This document shows, piece after piece, positions 1 through 7,518 of a stretch of DNA of 64,000 nucleotides. The position numbers were made by a program, and so were the translations under genes. A model generated the notes under the pieces. The model did not search any database. It saw only the letters and a list, made by a program, of their open reading frames with translations, and was not told the DNA's origin. Each line of letters begins with the position of its first letter. Position 1 is the stretch's first letter. Source of the DNA: CAYNNQ01 sp051748085 (GTDB taxonomy: Bacteria > Desulfobacterota > Desulfovibrionia > Desulfovibrionales > Desulfonatronovibrionaceae); contig JBNJHA010000005.1 of NCBI GenBank assembly GCA_051748085.1, forward strand, positions 1 to 64,000, read 5' to 3'.

Positions 1-62
1 TGCACACATTTTTGAGACCAACCACAAAATTATTCTTCAGGCACTACCCTTGACCCGGTTTT

Positions 63-1037
63 TCAGGCCCCGGCTCTCTGTTCCAGGCGTTCGGCCAGAC
101 GGGTCAAGGTATCCACCACTTCGTCTCTTTTTTGCTCCACCGCAGCCTCTTTCGCGGGGACATTCCCGCTGCCGGCCTCTTCCCCGGCGAGGTCCTCGCC
201 GTTTTCGGGAAGTTCGGCTTCGCCGCCCATATCCTCTTCCCTGTCTTTTTCCGGACTCAATTTGTTTTCCAGAGTGACGATTATATCTTCCAGTTCCCGC
301 CGCTCAGCCCCTGGTTTCGTGCCCCGCCACAGATGACGGTAGATACGCAGAGCCTGTTCGTATTCCTCCTGGTTAAAGAGCAGATCGGCCATGGACCTGG
401 TCCGGGCCGGATCATCGAAATCGAGATCCTCGACCTCCTCAGCATCCTCATCAAGCACCGGATATCTGTCCGCGCCTTCTTCCTCCCCGCTTCGTGCCTC
501 GGATTCAGGCGTTTCAATTTCCTGATCATCTTCATCTGTTTCGGGCGTATCCCCTGTTTCCGGCGCCCGGGAAACTGTGTTTTCCGGCCGGGACTCCGAA
601 GAACTCGTGCCGGCCGGATCATCCGGGCCGGAATTTAAAAAACTTTCCAGGCCGACGCGCATGATCCCGGCCAGACTTACCGGCTCATTGCGGGACTGCG
701 CGGAAATAATCTTTAAGGCCAGTCCCATTTCCTCCCGGCCGGCATCCTGGTAGTCCCGGGCCAGCAGATCCCAGAAGAAAAAGCGGGATTGAATCCGGGA
801 AAAAATATCCCGAACCAGTTCAAGGCTCTCTTCCTTTTCCCCCAGCTCGAAATGAATAGCGGCCAAAAGGAGACGGGCATCAAAATGATCCGGATGATGC
901 TTGAGCCCGTTGAGCAAGACCTCCCTGGCCTCCCGCAGCCGGTTCTGCTTCAGGTATATATCGGCCAGAGGATAGAAAAGCCTGGATCCCGGCTCCAATT
1001 CAAGCACGTCAAGATAAAATTTTTCCTTTTGTTCCAT
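63..1037 (-). CDS. TPR-repeat protein, acidic central linker
   Basis: Cytoplasmic tetratricopeptide-type protein of 324 residues. The N-terminal 100 residues read as two to three TPR helical hairpins (residues around DIYLKQNRLREAREVLLNGL are typical), followed by a long acidic, low-complexity linker rich in E, D, S and P, then another TPR-like helix pair around SMADLLFNQEEYEQALRIY. No enzymatic motif is present; the family usually serves as a protein-interaction scaffold. The start at 1037 is chosen because ACAGGAGAATAAC precedes the ATG; a longer reading exists nine codons upstream but overlaps the gene before it. It follows the FtsB-like gene by one base, so the two are translationally coupled and may share a cell-envelope or division context. 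Exact role unknown. Confidence 0.8.
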   Translation of the reverse strand: MEQKEKFYLDVLELEPGSRLFYPLADIYLKQNRLREAREVLLNGLKHHPDHFDARLLLAAIHFELGEKEESLELVRDIFSRIQSRFFFWDLLARDYQDAGREEMGLALKIISAQSRNEPVSLAGIMRVGLESFLNSGPDDPAGTSSSESRPENTVSRAPETGDTPETDEDDQEIETPESEARSGEEEGADRYPVLDEDAEEVEDLDFDDPARTRSMADLLFNQEEYEQALRIYRHLWRGTKPGAERRELEDIIVTLENKLSPEKDREEDMGGEAELPENGEDLAGEEAGSGNVPAKEAAVEQKRDEVVDTLTRLAERLEQRAGA

Positions 1038-1038
1038 G

Positions 1039-1335
1039 TTATTCTCCTGTCTCATGTCCCGCATCCGGGAAGACGTAAATCACCTCGTCATCGGCAACAT
1101 AATGCAAACGCTTGCGGACCATCCTGCCCATATAATCTTTATTGTTCCTAAGCAGCCTGATCTCCTGGCTCAATTCCCGATTTTCATCCATGATTTCCTG
1201 ATTGCGCTCCCTTGTTTGCCGGCAGAGTTCACGCAGGTGCAGATAATCGCTTATGCCGTTCTTGGCCACAAAAATTTCGGCAAGCAGAAAAAAAATCGCC
1301 ACCCATAAAAAAGTGAGCACTAACCTGAATCCCAC
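1039..1335 (-). CDS. ftsB: FtsB/DivIC-type septum formation initiator
   Basis: Small bitopic membrane protein of 98 residues: a single hydrophobic segment near residues 5-22 (LVLTFLWVAIFFLLAEIFVA) followed by a coiled coil (residues 30-70) and a short C-terminal tail containing YMGRMVRKRLHYV, a pattern typical of the septum formation initiator family (FtsB/FtsL/DivIC). In known members the protein sits in the inner membrane and bridges FtsQ and FtsL in the divisome. The start is a GTG preceded by GAGGTTTTGAC. It overlaps no gene upstream, where only a dispersed repeat lies, and is followed at one base by the TPR protein. The ftsB assignment rests on size, topology and the C-terminal motif, not on operon context with eno. 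Confidence 0.75.
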   Translation of the reverse strand: MGFRLVLTFLWVAIFFLLAEIFVAKNGISDYLHLRELCRQTRERNQEIMDENRELSQEIRLLRNNKDYMGRMVRKRLHYVADDEVIYVFPDAGHETGE

Positions 1336-1361
1336 GTCAAAACCTCAATTCAATAGATTAG

Positions 1362-1425
1362 GTAACAATTCGGCACTTGAAAAAAGTTCACCGCATTTTT
1401 TGTGTACAACTTGCTGCACAAAAGC
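1362..1425 (+). repeat. dispersed short repeat, degenerate copy
   Basis: Starts GTAACAATTCGGCAC, continues with AAAAAAGTTCACCGCATTTTTTG and closes with a degraded TTGCTGCACA end. It fills the space between the FtsB-like gene and the next gene and matches the ends of the better-preserved copy at 39647-39916. Confidence 0.65.
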
Positions 1426-1428
1426 CAT

Positions 1429-1698
1429 TTACTGGACAAAACCCCGGTTCAGCCTGGCCATTCCGGTCTGTTGCAAAGGCCGGCTGATTTCCTCCAGAAA
1501 AGACTCAGTGGCCTGTTCAATCCTCAAAACATCGTCCTCGTCCATGCGAATTTCCCATATGCGATCGACCATGGTCTTTATCTGCTTCAACTCCCGGCTT
1601 ATATCGACATCCACCGGCAGGCGGGCAACAGCGTCCTCAAGCTCGAGAATGGTCTGCAGACAGGTCAGAACACGGACCCGGGCGTTATTATTTGACAT
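1429..1698 (-). CDS. hypothetical protein, 89 residues
   Basis: Short soluble, largely helical protein without a motif I recognise. It begins MSNNNARVRVLTCLQTILEL and continues with charged helices containing an IWEIRMDEDDVLRIEQ stretch, ending RLNRGFVQ. The start at 1698 is preceded by AGGAACAGGAAA and overlaps the end of the upstream zinc-ribbon gene by 11 bases, so the two are translationally coupled. The longer reading frame that runs further upstream is inside the neighbour's coding sequence and is discarded. Coupling with a pseudo-receiver protein and proximity to pilT genes suggests an accessory or regulatory role, but that is inference only. Confidence 0.7.
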   Translation of the reverse strand: MSNNNARVRVLTCLQTILELEDAVARLPVDVDISRELKQIKTMVDRIWEIRMDEDDVLRIEQATESFLEEISRPLQQTGMARLNRGFVQ

Positions 1699-2308
1699 TT
1701 TCCTGTTCCTTGAGCGCCTTGAACCACAACTCGTTGTTAATCTCGTGTTCCTTGAGACACAAGAGCAGATACTCCTCAATTTTCTCTTTATCCCTTTTGT
1801 TCAGATAAAAATCGACCGCGAGCAAAAAGGCCTCGGTCTGGTTGAAACTGTCAACCCTTTCGCCGATCATGATGACATTGGTATTTCTGCGTACGGCTCC
1901 GGACCAGGTATGGACCTCGTTCAACAGGGGCTGGAAGGACCCGGCTTCTTCAACAAAAACGATATCATACCGGTTCAGCCTGGCCTTGGCCGAAGCCAGC
2001 TGACCATCCGCGGCAATGGTCGTATAATATCCCTTGCCTTCCATGAAAATTTTAACCCTATGCTCCAGTTCCTCGTCAGCCGTGCAGATAAGGACGGTAT
2101 TCGCCCCCGGAGGAAAATAATCCGGTTCGGCCAGGAGATCCTCGTTTTGCTTCGCCTCTTTTCCGGCCGGGCCTTTTTGCCCGGACCCGAGATCGATCAT
2201 GCTTTTCTCTTTGCAGGCCGGGCATTTGAACGAAAACCGGGAAGACCTGGGCAATTTTTCTTCCGGTATATTGAATGTCTTTTTACAATTGGCACATTGA
2301 ATTTCCAT
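1688..2308 (-). CDS. zinc-ribbon protein with pseudo-receiver domain
   Basis: Protein of 206 residues. Residues 1-35 hold a zinc ribbon of the MJ0042/zinc_ribbon_5 type with two CxxC pairs (CANC and CPAC). Residues about 68-190 look like a response-regulator receiver fold: alternating strands and helices with NTVLICTADEELEHRV, YDIVFVEEAGS and VDFYLNKRD corresponding to the acidic pocket, phospho-acceptor strand and lysine strand. At the acceptor position the strand reads FVEEAG where an aspartate is expected, so phosphorylation is unlikely and it is called a pseudo-receiver. SD GGGAAG precedes the start. It lies upstream of the 89-residue protein and downstream of two PilT-type ATPases, suggesting a regulatory link with type IV pili, unproven. 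Confidence 0.75.
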   Translation of the reverse strand: MEIQCANCKKTFNIPEEKLPRSSRFSFKCPACKEKSMIDLGSGQKGPAGKEAKQNEDLLAEPDYFPPGANTVLICTADEELEHRVKIFMEGKGYYTTIAADGQLASAKARLNRYDIVFVEEAGSFQPLLNEVHTWSGAVRRNTNVIMIGERVDSFNQTEAFLLAVDFYLNKRDKEKIEEYLLLCLKEHEINNELWFKALKEQENVK

Positions 2309-2342
2309 GAAAATCTTCCCGTCTCGAATTTATAAAAAACAG

Positions 2343-2410
2343 GTAACCGGTCACTACATTAAAAAATTCACCGGATTTTTTGCGTAATTTTGCTGAACAG
2401 GTACAGATAC
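2343..2410 (+). repeat. dispersed short repeat
   Basis: Begins GTAACCGGTCACTACATT, contains AAAAAATTCACCGGATTTTTT and ends TGCTGAACAGGTACAGATAC. It fills the gap between the zinc-ribbon gene and the PilT-type ATPase downstream in coordinates. Same family as the copy at 39647-39916. Confidence 0.75.
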
Positions 2411-2417
2411 ATTTTCA

Positions 2418-3587
2418 TCAGCCCTTGGTGTCATCATAAGCGTAATCAAGCTCCAATCCGGTGATATCGGTCACGTCCTCGCCCCGCTCCACTTTTATCT
2501 TGTCGATCATCTGCTTCAATGTCGTCTTGTCCGATGCATTGAGCAAAGCGATATTTTCGCTGATCTTGCCCTGTTCGAAAAGCTTGCGCAAATGCTGATC
2601 AAAAGTAAACATCCCGTAAGCGTCGCCCTCGGAAATCAGATTGTAAAAACTGGTCTCCGCGTTTTCGCCCTGCAGTATTGTTTCCCGGATACGCAGATTA
2701 TTGCGCAGTATTTCGAACGCGGCGATACGCCCGCCGTCAACCCGGGGCATGAGCCTTTGCGAGACAACAAATTTAAGGCTTTCCGCCAGACGCATGCGTA
2801 TAAAGCGCTCCTCGGTCAGATCAAACATACCCACGACACGGCTTATGGTCTGCCCGGCGTCGCTGGTGTGCAGGGTACCCAGAACAAGATGGCCGGTTTC
2901 CGCGGCTTCCAAAGCGATAGTCACCGTTTCCCGATCGCGGATTTCCCCGACCAGTATAACTTTCGGGGCCTGGCGAAGAGCGGCGCGCAAGCCCGTGGCA
3001 AATGTATTGAAGTCATTCCCCATTTCCCGTTGATTGACCACCCCTTTTTTATGTCGATGCAAATATTCTATGGGATCCTCGAGGGTTACGATATGCTTGG
3101 CATAATTGGCGTTGATCGAGTCGATCAGGGCGGCCAGGGAGGTGGATTTACCGGTTCCCGTTCCACCGGTGACCAGAACAAGTCCGTATTGCTCCTCGGC
3201 CATCTGATTAAAAATCGGGGGCAGATGCAGACCGTCAATGGTCGGAATTTCCATGGCCAATTTGCGCATGACCATGGCCATTGTTCCCCGCTGGTTAAAG
3301 ATATTGACCCTGAATCTGGCTTTTTTGGGCAGGACGTAGGTCAAATCGCAGGAACCGGTACCTAATTGGTCCCGGTACAGACGGTAATTCTGCCCCATGG
3401 CCACCCGGGCCATGGATTCGGTTTGAAAAGGTTTAAGACGCCCCAGATCCGGATCTGTTTTTATGTCCGTCAGACTGCCGTCTACTTCGGCCTGGATCGG
3501 CTTGCCCGCGGTAAAAATTATATCCGAGAGCCCGGGAGCGACCTGCAGAACCTGATTTACGATATAATCCATCTGTGATCTAAGCAT
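2418..3587 (-). CDS. PilT/PilU-family type IV pilus retraction ATPase
   Basis: Cytoplasmic secretion ATPase of 389 residues, the hexameric motor type that disassembles type IV pili. It has the N-terminal PAS-like domain, Walker A GGTGTGKST near residue 140, Asp box and Walker B with VILVGEIRDRETV, and the His box GHLVLGTLHTSDA. It lacks the exact GPTGSGKST and AIRNLIRE motifs of canonical PilT and carries a C-terminal extension after the last helix, so it is closer to PilU or a second PilT. The ATG at 3587 follows GAGGAAG at a good distance. It lies 28 bases downstream of the canonical pilT, so they form one transcription unit. Confidence 0.88.
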   Translation of the reverse strand: MLRSQMDYIVNQVLQVAPGLSDIIFTAGKPIQAEVDGSLTDIKTDPDLGRLKPFQTESMARVAMGQNYRLYRDQLGTGSCDLTYVLPKKARFRVNIFNQRGTMAMVMRKLAMEIPTIDGLHLPPIFNQMAEEQYGLVLVTGGTGTGKSTSLAALIDSINANYAKHIVTLEDPIEYLHRHKKGVVNQREMGNDFNTFATGLRAALRQAPKVILVGEIRDRETVTIALEAAETGHLVLGTLHTSDAGQTISRVVGMFDLTEERFIRMRLAESLKFVVSQRLMPRVDGGRIAAFEILRNNLRIRETILQGENAETSFYNLISEGDAYGMFTFDQHLRKLFEQGKISENIALLNASDKTTLKQMIDKIKVERGEDVTDITGLELDYAYDDTKG

Positions 3588-3615
3588 GATTCTTCCTCAA
3601 TTTCTGCCTGCGCTC

Positions 3616-4698
3616 CTAAAATTCGGTAAAGTCCTCGGGAGGTTCGGCCAGGAAATCCCTGAATTTTCCCTTGTTCACCGCCTTGTTATACGCGGCCTCC
3701 GGATCGATGATCTTTTTCTTCAAAAGATCCATGATCGCGTCGTCCAGGGATTGCATGCCGAACTTGCGTCCGGTCTCTATGGTCGAATTTATCTGGTATA
3801 TCTTGTTTTCCCGGATAAGATTGCGCACCGCCGGAGTGGCGATGAGGATCTCCAATGCCGCCACCCGTCCGGGCTTGTCCGTTCTCTTGAAAAGATTCTG
3901 GGCCACCACTGATTTCAGGGAATCAGCCAGGCCCGATCTGATCTGCCCCTGCAGATTGCCGGGAAAGACTTCAATTATGCGGTCAATGGTCTTGGACGCG
4001 GAAATGGTATGCAGCGTGCCGAAAACCAGATGCCCGGTTTCCGCGGCCTCCAGGGCGAGCTGAATTGTTTCCAGGTCGCGCATTTCCCCGACCAGAATAA
4101 TATCCGGATCCTCGCGCAGCGCTCCGCGCAAGGCGGCCTGGAAACTCTTGGTGTCCCGCCCCACCTCACGCTGGTTTATCAGGCAGTGTATCGGTTCATG
4201 CACGAACTCTATGGGATCTTCAATGGTCAGGACATGATCCTTGCGGCTCCGGTTGGCGTAGTCCATTATCGCCGCCAGCGTGGTTGATTTACCGGATCCG
4301 GTCGGCCCGGTCACCAGGACCAGGCCCTTGGGCAAATGGGCCAGTTTGCGCAAAATGGGCGGCAGACCCAGATCGTCTATGGTCAGGATCTTTTCCGGAA
4401 TCTCCCTGAACACGGCGGCAATACCCCGGCGCTGCAGAAAGAAATTGACCCTGTACCTGGCCATTTTGGGCACTTCGTAGGAAAAATCAATATCCCCGCT
4501 TTCTTCAAACTCCTTGGCCTTGGCCTCCGGGGCGATTTCGTAAAGCATCTTTTTCAGCTCATCGTGATCCAGAGTCTTGTATTTCACGCGCTGCATATCG
4601 CCGTGCAGTCTGATCACGGGCTGGGACCCCGAGGAAAGATGAAGGTCGGACGCTCCCAAGTCATTCATCATTTTGAAAAAAGCGTCTATCTGGGCCAT
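3616..4698 (-). CDS. pilT: Type IV pilus twitching motility ATPase PilT
   Basis: Retraction motor of type IV pili, 360 residues. It contains SDLHLSSGSQPVIRLHG at the start, Walker A TGPTGSGKST, Walker B with IILVGEMRDLETI, the His box GHLVFGTLHT and the signature AVRNLIRENKIYQ that in the known family is needed for retraction. The start at 4698 is preceded by GGAGGTAACT; the longer frame to 4752 lacks a ribosome site. It is followed by a second PilT-like gene and preceded by pgsA, lytic transglycosylase and pilD on the same strand, a plausible pilus and envelope cluster, although no pilin gene, pilB or pilC is visible here. Confidence 0.93.
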   Translation of the reverse strand: MAQIDAFFKMMNDLGASDLHLSSGSQPVIRLHGDMQRVKYKTLDHDELKKMLYEIAPEAKAKEFEESGDIDFSYEVPKMARYRVNFFLQRRGIAAVFREIPEKILTIDDLGLPPILRKLAHLPKGLVLVTGPTGSGKSTTLAAIMDYANRSRKDHVLTIEDPIEFVHEPIHCLINQREVGRDTKSFQAALRGALREDPDIILVGEMRDLETIQLALEAAETGHLVFGTLHTISASKTIDRIIEVFPGNLQGQIRSGLADSLKSVVAQNLFKRTDKPGRVAALEILIATPAVRNLIRENKIYQINSTIETGRKFGMQSLDDAIMDLLKKKIIDPEAAYNKAVNKGKFRDFLAEPPEDFTEF

Positions 4699-4717
4699 AG
4701 TTACCTCCGTATATAAC

Positions 4718-5260
4718 TTAACCGGCCAGGACCCGGCGGTAAAAAGCCGCAAGATAATTCGCGCCGGAAAGAACAGTCAGAATCAGGGCTGCGTATATAA
4801 GTATCGTCCCGGCCCGGCGGGGATCAAAACCCCACCAGGGATAATGCAGGATAAGCGGGCAAAGGGCCACACACTGGATTATGGTCTTTATCTTGCCGTA
4901 TTTGTCCGCGGCTATGACCAGCCCCTTTTCCGCGGCTATGGACCGCAATCCGGTAACCATTATTTCCCGGCTGATAATAACTACGGCGATCCAGCCCTGC
5001 AGCCAGGAAAGCTGCACGAGCATGACCAGAACCGCTGCGATAAGCAGCTTGTCGGCCAGCGGGTCCAAAAACTTGCCCATATTGGTGATCAGATTATATT
5101 TGCGGGCGATGATCCCGTCGGCAAGGTCGGTCAGACTGGCGGCGATAAAAATCAGCATGGCCATGAGAGCGGTCACCCGGTTCGGAAAGTACAGCAGAAA
5201 CACTATCAGCGGAATGCTGCCCATGCGGGCCAGGGTAAGATTGTTGGCCATATTAAACAT
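4718..5260 (-). CDS. pgsA: CDP-diacylglycerol-glycerol-3-phosphate 3-phosphatidyltransferase
   Basis: Integral membrane enzyme of 180 residues making phosphatidylglycerophosphate from CDP-diacylglycerol and glycerol-3-phosphate, the committed step to phosphatidylglycerol and cardiolipin. The CDP-alcohol phosphotransferase motif is intact: DGIIAR, then eight residues, G, three residues, D, three residues, D (LADGIIARKYN through FLDPLAD). Several hydrophobic helices surround it. The ATG at 5260 lies three bases after the stop of the lytic transglycosylase gene; an AAGGGGAAC site lies within that gene's end. A second ATG three codons in is possible. Neighbours are pilT and a lytic transglycosylase. 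Confidence 0.92.
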   Translation of the reverse strand: MFNMANNLTLARMGSIPLIVFLLYFPNRVTALMAMLIFIAASLTDLADGIIARKYNLITNMGKFLDPLADKLLIAAVLVMLVQLSWLQGWIAVVIISREIMVTGLRSIAAEKGLVIAADKYGKIKTIIQCVALCPLILHYPWWGFDPRRAGTILIYAALILTVLSGANYLAAFYRRVLAG

Positions 5261-5263
5261 TTA

Positions 5264-5845
5264 TTAATTGTTCCCCTTGCGTTTCTTGTATATTCTAAGC
5301 ACCTTGCGCACATAATGCCTTGTCTCGGCAAACGGCGGAATACTTTTGTACCTGTCCACATTGGAAGGACCGGCGTTATAAGCGGCCAGCGCCAGCGGAA
5401 GCTTATCATAACGGGCGATAAGATTTTTCAGGTAGCGCACGCCGGCCTCTATATTCGCGTCCGGATCAAACGGTTCATCCAGGCCCAGATGCCTTTGCGT
5501 CTGGGGGATGATCTGCATAAGCCCCTCGGCTCCCGCCGTGGAAACCGCGTTCGGATCATAGTCCGATTCGGCCTTGATCACCGCGTGCACCAGGTCCGGG
5601 TCCAGCTCGTAATTCGAGGCGTAAAGGGAAACAAGCCTGTCAATCTCGGGCTGGTCCAGGTCGTGGCGGCTGAAGGCCAGGAATGGCCTGAACTTATCCG
5701 AAACCGGCGTGTCTGTAAAATGCATGACGCCCGACTCATCCTGATAATAATAAATCGTCCCGGCCTGAACAACCCCCGGCCCGGACAATAAGAATAGCAG
5801 CATGGCCGCGCCCGGCAAAAAACGATAAAAAAAATTCTTACCCAC
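5264..5845 (-). CDS. lytic transglycosylase, SLT domain
   Basis: Exported murein-cleaving enzyme. After a signal peptide (basic start, hydrophobic core LPGAAMLLFLLSGPGVVQA) there is a short DUF4124-like segment (TIYYYQDESGVMHFTDTP) and then a goose-type lysozyme/SLT catalytic domain: AVIKAESDYDPNAVS with the catalytic glutamate, GAEGLMQIIPQT, and LALAAYNAGPSNVD. The start is uncertain: the open frame runs to 5965 and overlaps pilD; a GTG at 5845 gives a well-formed signal peptide and is preferred, though its ribosome site is weak. The gene ends three bases before pgsA. Association with pilD and pilT suggests local peptidoglycan opening for pilus assembly, an inference. Confidence 0.85.
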   Translation of the reverse strand: MGKNFFYRFLPGAAMLLFLLSGPGVVQAGTIYYYQDESGVMHFTDTPVSDKFRPFLAFSRHDLDQPEIDRLVSLYASNYELDPDLVHAVIKAESDYDPNAVSTAGAEGLMQIIPQTQRHLGLDEPFDPDANIEAGVRYLKNLIARYDKLPLALAAYNAGPSNVDRYKSIPPFAETRHYVRKVLRIYKKRKGNN

Positions 5846-5919
5846 CTTGACCCGACTTTTTATTTTATCAGCATTATTTTCGCACCGGATCGATATCCGT
5901 GCCGCGGACACGGCCAGCC

Positions 5920-6693
5920 TCAGAAGGTCACGCCCAGATACCAGGCCCAGATACGCTCGCCGCACAATATATACACATACGCCCCAAGGGCCAGGAAGGG
6001 ACCGAAGGGAATGCGCGTCTGCATGCCCCTGTTACGCTCCCGATACAGATAGAAAAGGCTGGCGGCCAGTCCGAGGCATGAAGCCAGAAAAATGGTCAAG
6101 GGCAGCCCTTTCCAGCCGACCAGGGCGCCGATAAGCAGCATAAGCTTGACATCGCCCCCGCCCAGTCCTTCCTGTTTCTTGATTGCTTTATACCCATACT
6201 GCAATATCCAGAAAACCGCAAAGCCCGCGGCAGCTCCGACAAAAGCATCAAACCAGGGTAACGGCAAAAGCGGAGTAAGGGCCAGGGCCAGCCCGGCTCC
6301 GGGAAGAGTCAGGATATCGGGCAATATATACGCCGCCAAATCGATAAAAGAAGCGACTATCAGCAGTCCGGCAAAAAAAGTGTACACGGCCCACGTCCAT
6401 GTAAGTCCGAATTTCCAGGCCAAAAGGGCGCTTATCGTCCCGGAGACAATCTCTACAAACGGATAACGGACACTTATACGCCCGGTGCACTCCCGGCAGC
6501 GTCCGCGCAGGACCAGAAAACTGACTAGCGGAATGTTCTCCCACCACGCAAGACGGTGCCCGCATAGCGGACAATGCGACCCCGGCCAGACAATCGATTC
6601 CCCGCTCAGGTATCTATGTATGCAGACATTGTAAAAGCTGCCCAGACACAGGCCGAGCACCGCGGCTGCCAAAATAAAATATGGGAATTGCAT
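5920..6693 (-). CDS. pilD: Type IV prepilin leader peptidase/N-methyltransferase
   Basis: Polytopic inner-membrane aspartic peptidase of 257 residues that cleaves and N-methylates type IV prepilins and pseudopilins. It shows the LGSFYNVCIHR start, two CxxC pairs (CPLC and CREC) of the cytoplasmic methyltransferase loop, ENIPLVSF, and the two catalytic aspartates in SFIDLAAYILPD and EGLGGGDVKLM. Length and topology are normal. It is the first gene of the minus-strand run through pgsA to pilT; the 825 bases upstream hold dispersed repeats only, so its promoter must lie in or beside a repeat copy. Confidence 0.93.
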   Translation of the reverse strand: MQFPYFILAAAVLGLCLGSFYNVCIHRYLSGESIVWPGSHCPLCGHRLAWWENIPLVSFLVLRGRCRECTGRISVRYPFVEIVSGTISALLAWKFGLTWTWAVYTFFAGLLIVASFIDLAAYILPDILTLPGAGLALALTPLLPLPWFDAFVGAAAGFAVFWILQYGYKAIKKQEGLGGGDVKLMLLIGALVGWKGLPLTIFLASCLGLAASLFYLYRERNRGMQTRIPFGPFLALGAYVYILCGERIWAWYLGVTF

Positions 6694-6741
6694 GTCATCA
6701 CTGCCAAATTTAAAGATTGACTGGTTTCCATCCGGAAATTT

Positions 6742-7071
6742 TGGGTTCCTTGACGCTGCCCAGGAATTTTATTCGAGTGATCCTTGCTGATGTTCCTGAC
6801 GAAAGGTTCGCATATTTTCCCGCCCTCGCCAAAAGGGGGAAAACGGACCGCGGGACGGAACACAAAAACAGGTTCTCAAACCGATTGGCATTGCCGATAA
6901 CAAAAACTGCCTTCCTTTGGAACCAGCGAGGCCGAAGGGGGCGGGCATCCCCCTTTGGCGGGGCTTAGAAAATACAGAACCGAAAGTGCGGCATCAAAAG
7001 GATCAGGAGAATAACTCGCAAAAATCCATGCATTCCGTCGAAGAGCCGCAAAAAATTTGGTGAACATATAC
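6742..7071 (+). repeat. long dispersed repeat, type A, copy 1
   Basis: About 330 bases, closely similar to 16453-16778 and 55514-55820. It contains several self-complementary blocks, the strongest being CCGAAGGGGG pairing with CCCCCTTTGG around 6930-6955, and CCGAAAG-type arms near 6980. It ends with AAAAAATTTGGTGAACATATAC, the same right end as the short copies. Reading frames inside it on both strands are kept only because the DNA is conserved; I do not call them genes. Confidence 0.85.
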
Positions 7072-7286
7072 AAAATTTTTTAATTTCCGGATAAGAACTA
7101 ACAATAACAAACCGGAAGCATGCCCGCTTGCCGGACCGGCTTGACAAAGTTTGCCATTGCCCAGCATAATCCGCGTCAATTTGCGGCTGTACCGCTACCA
7201 GCATACAAGCCGTTTCGATTACGAGCAACTGTAAATTCTGAGCATCTAAACCGGGATTTGCCCGCAACCTTAAAATAAAATCTTTG
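7072..7286. other. non-coding spacer between two repeat copies
   Basis: This 215-base stretch separates a type A from a type B repeat in the divergent pilD-paaK interval (6694-7518). I see no gene, RNA gene or clear promoter in it. Confidence 0.5.
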
Positions 7287-7499
7287 CAGCGTCCGGTTTT
7301 CTGATGCACTCTAAAAGGAGGAAACCGGACCGCGGGACTGTACATATAACGCAATTTCCCGGGCCAACATACCTTGCCGGCAAGCCATTTTGCTTCTCCT
7401 TCAGGCCGGCGGGTCCGGAGGGGACAAGCGTCACCCCTCGGCGGCCATCAGAAAACCGCGGGCCGAAAGCAGGAGGAGCAAAAAATTTGGTGCACAAAC
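7287..7499 (+). repeat. long dispersed repeat, type B, copy 1
   Basis: Matches 39703-39910: shared blocks include CCGGTTTTCTGATGCACTC, GAAACCGGACCGCGGG, GGGTCCGGAGGGG, and the right end GAGGAGCAAAAAATTTGGTG. The first two blocks can pair (CCGGTTT with AAACCGG). Its 3' half also resembles type A. It ends about 20 bases before the paaK start. Confidence 0.75.
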
Positions 7500-7518
7500 C
7501 ACGTTCAGGAGAACATTC

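Noticed and set aside
6606..6863. Open frame reading RPAVRFPPFGEGGKICEPF on the minus strand, also seen near 16500 and 55600
   Set aside because: All three come from the type A repeat; similarity reflects DNA repeat identity, frames start and end outside shared positions and overlap real genes.
6717..6968. Plus-strand frame with DVPDERFAYFPALAKRGK conserved in three repeat copies
   Set aside because: Conservation is equally strong at all codon positions as far as I can compare by eye and no ribosome site is present; treated as repeat DNA.
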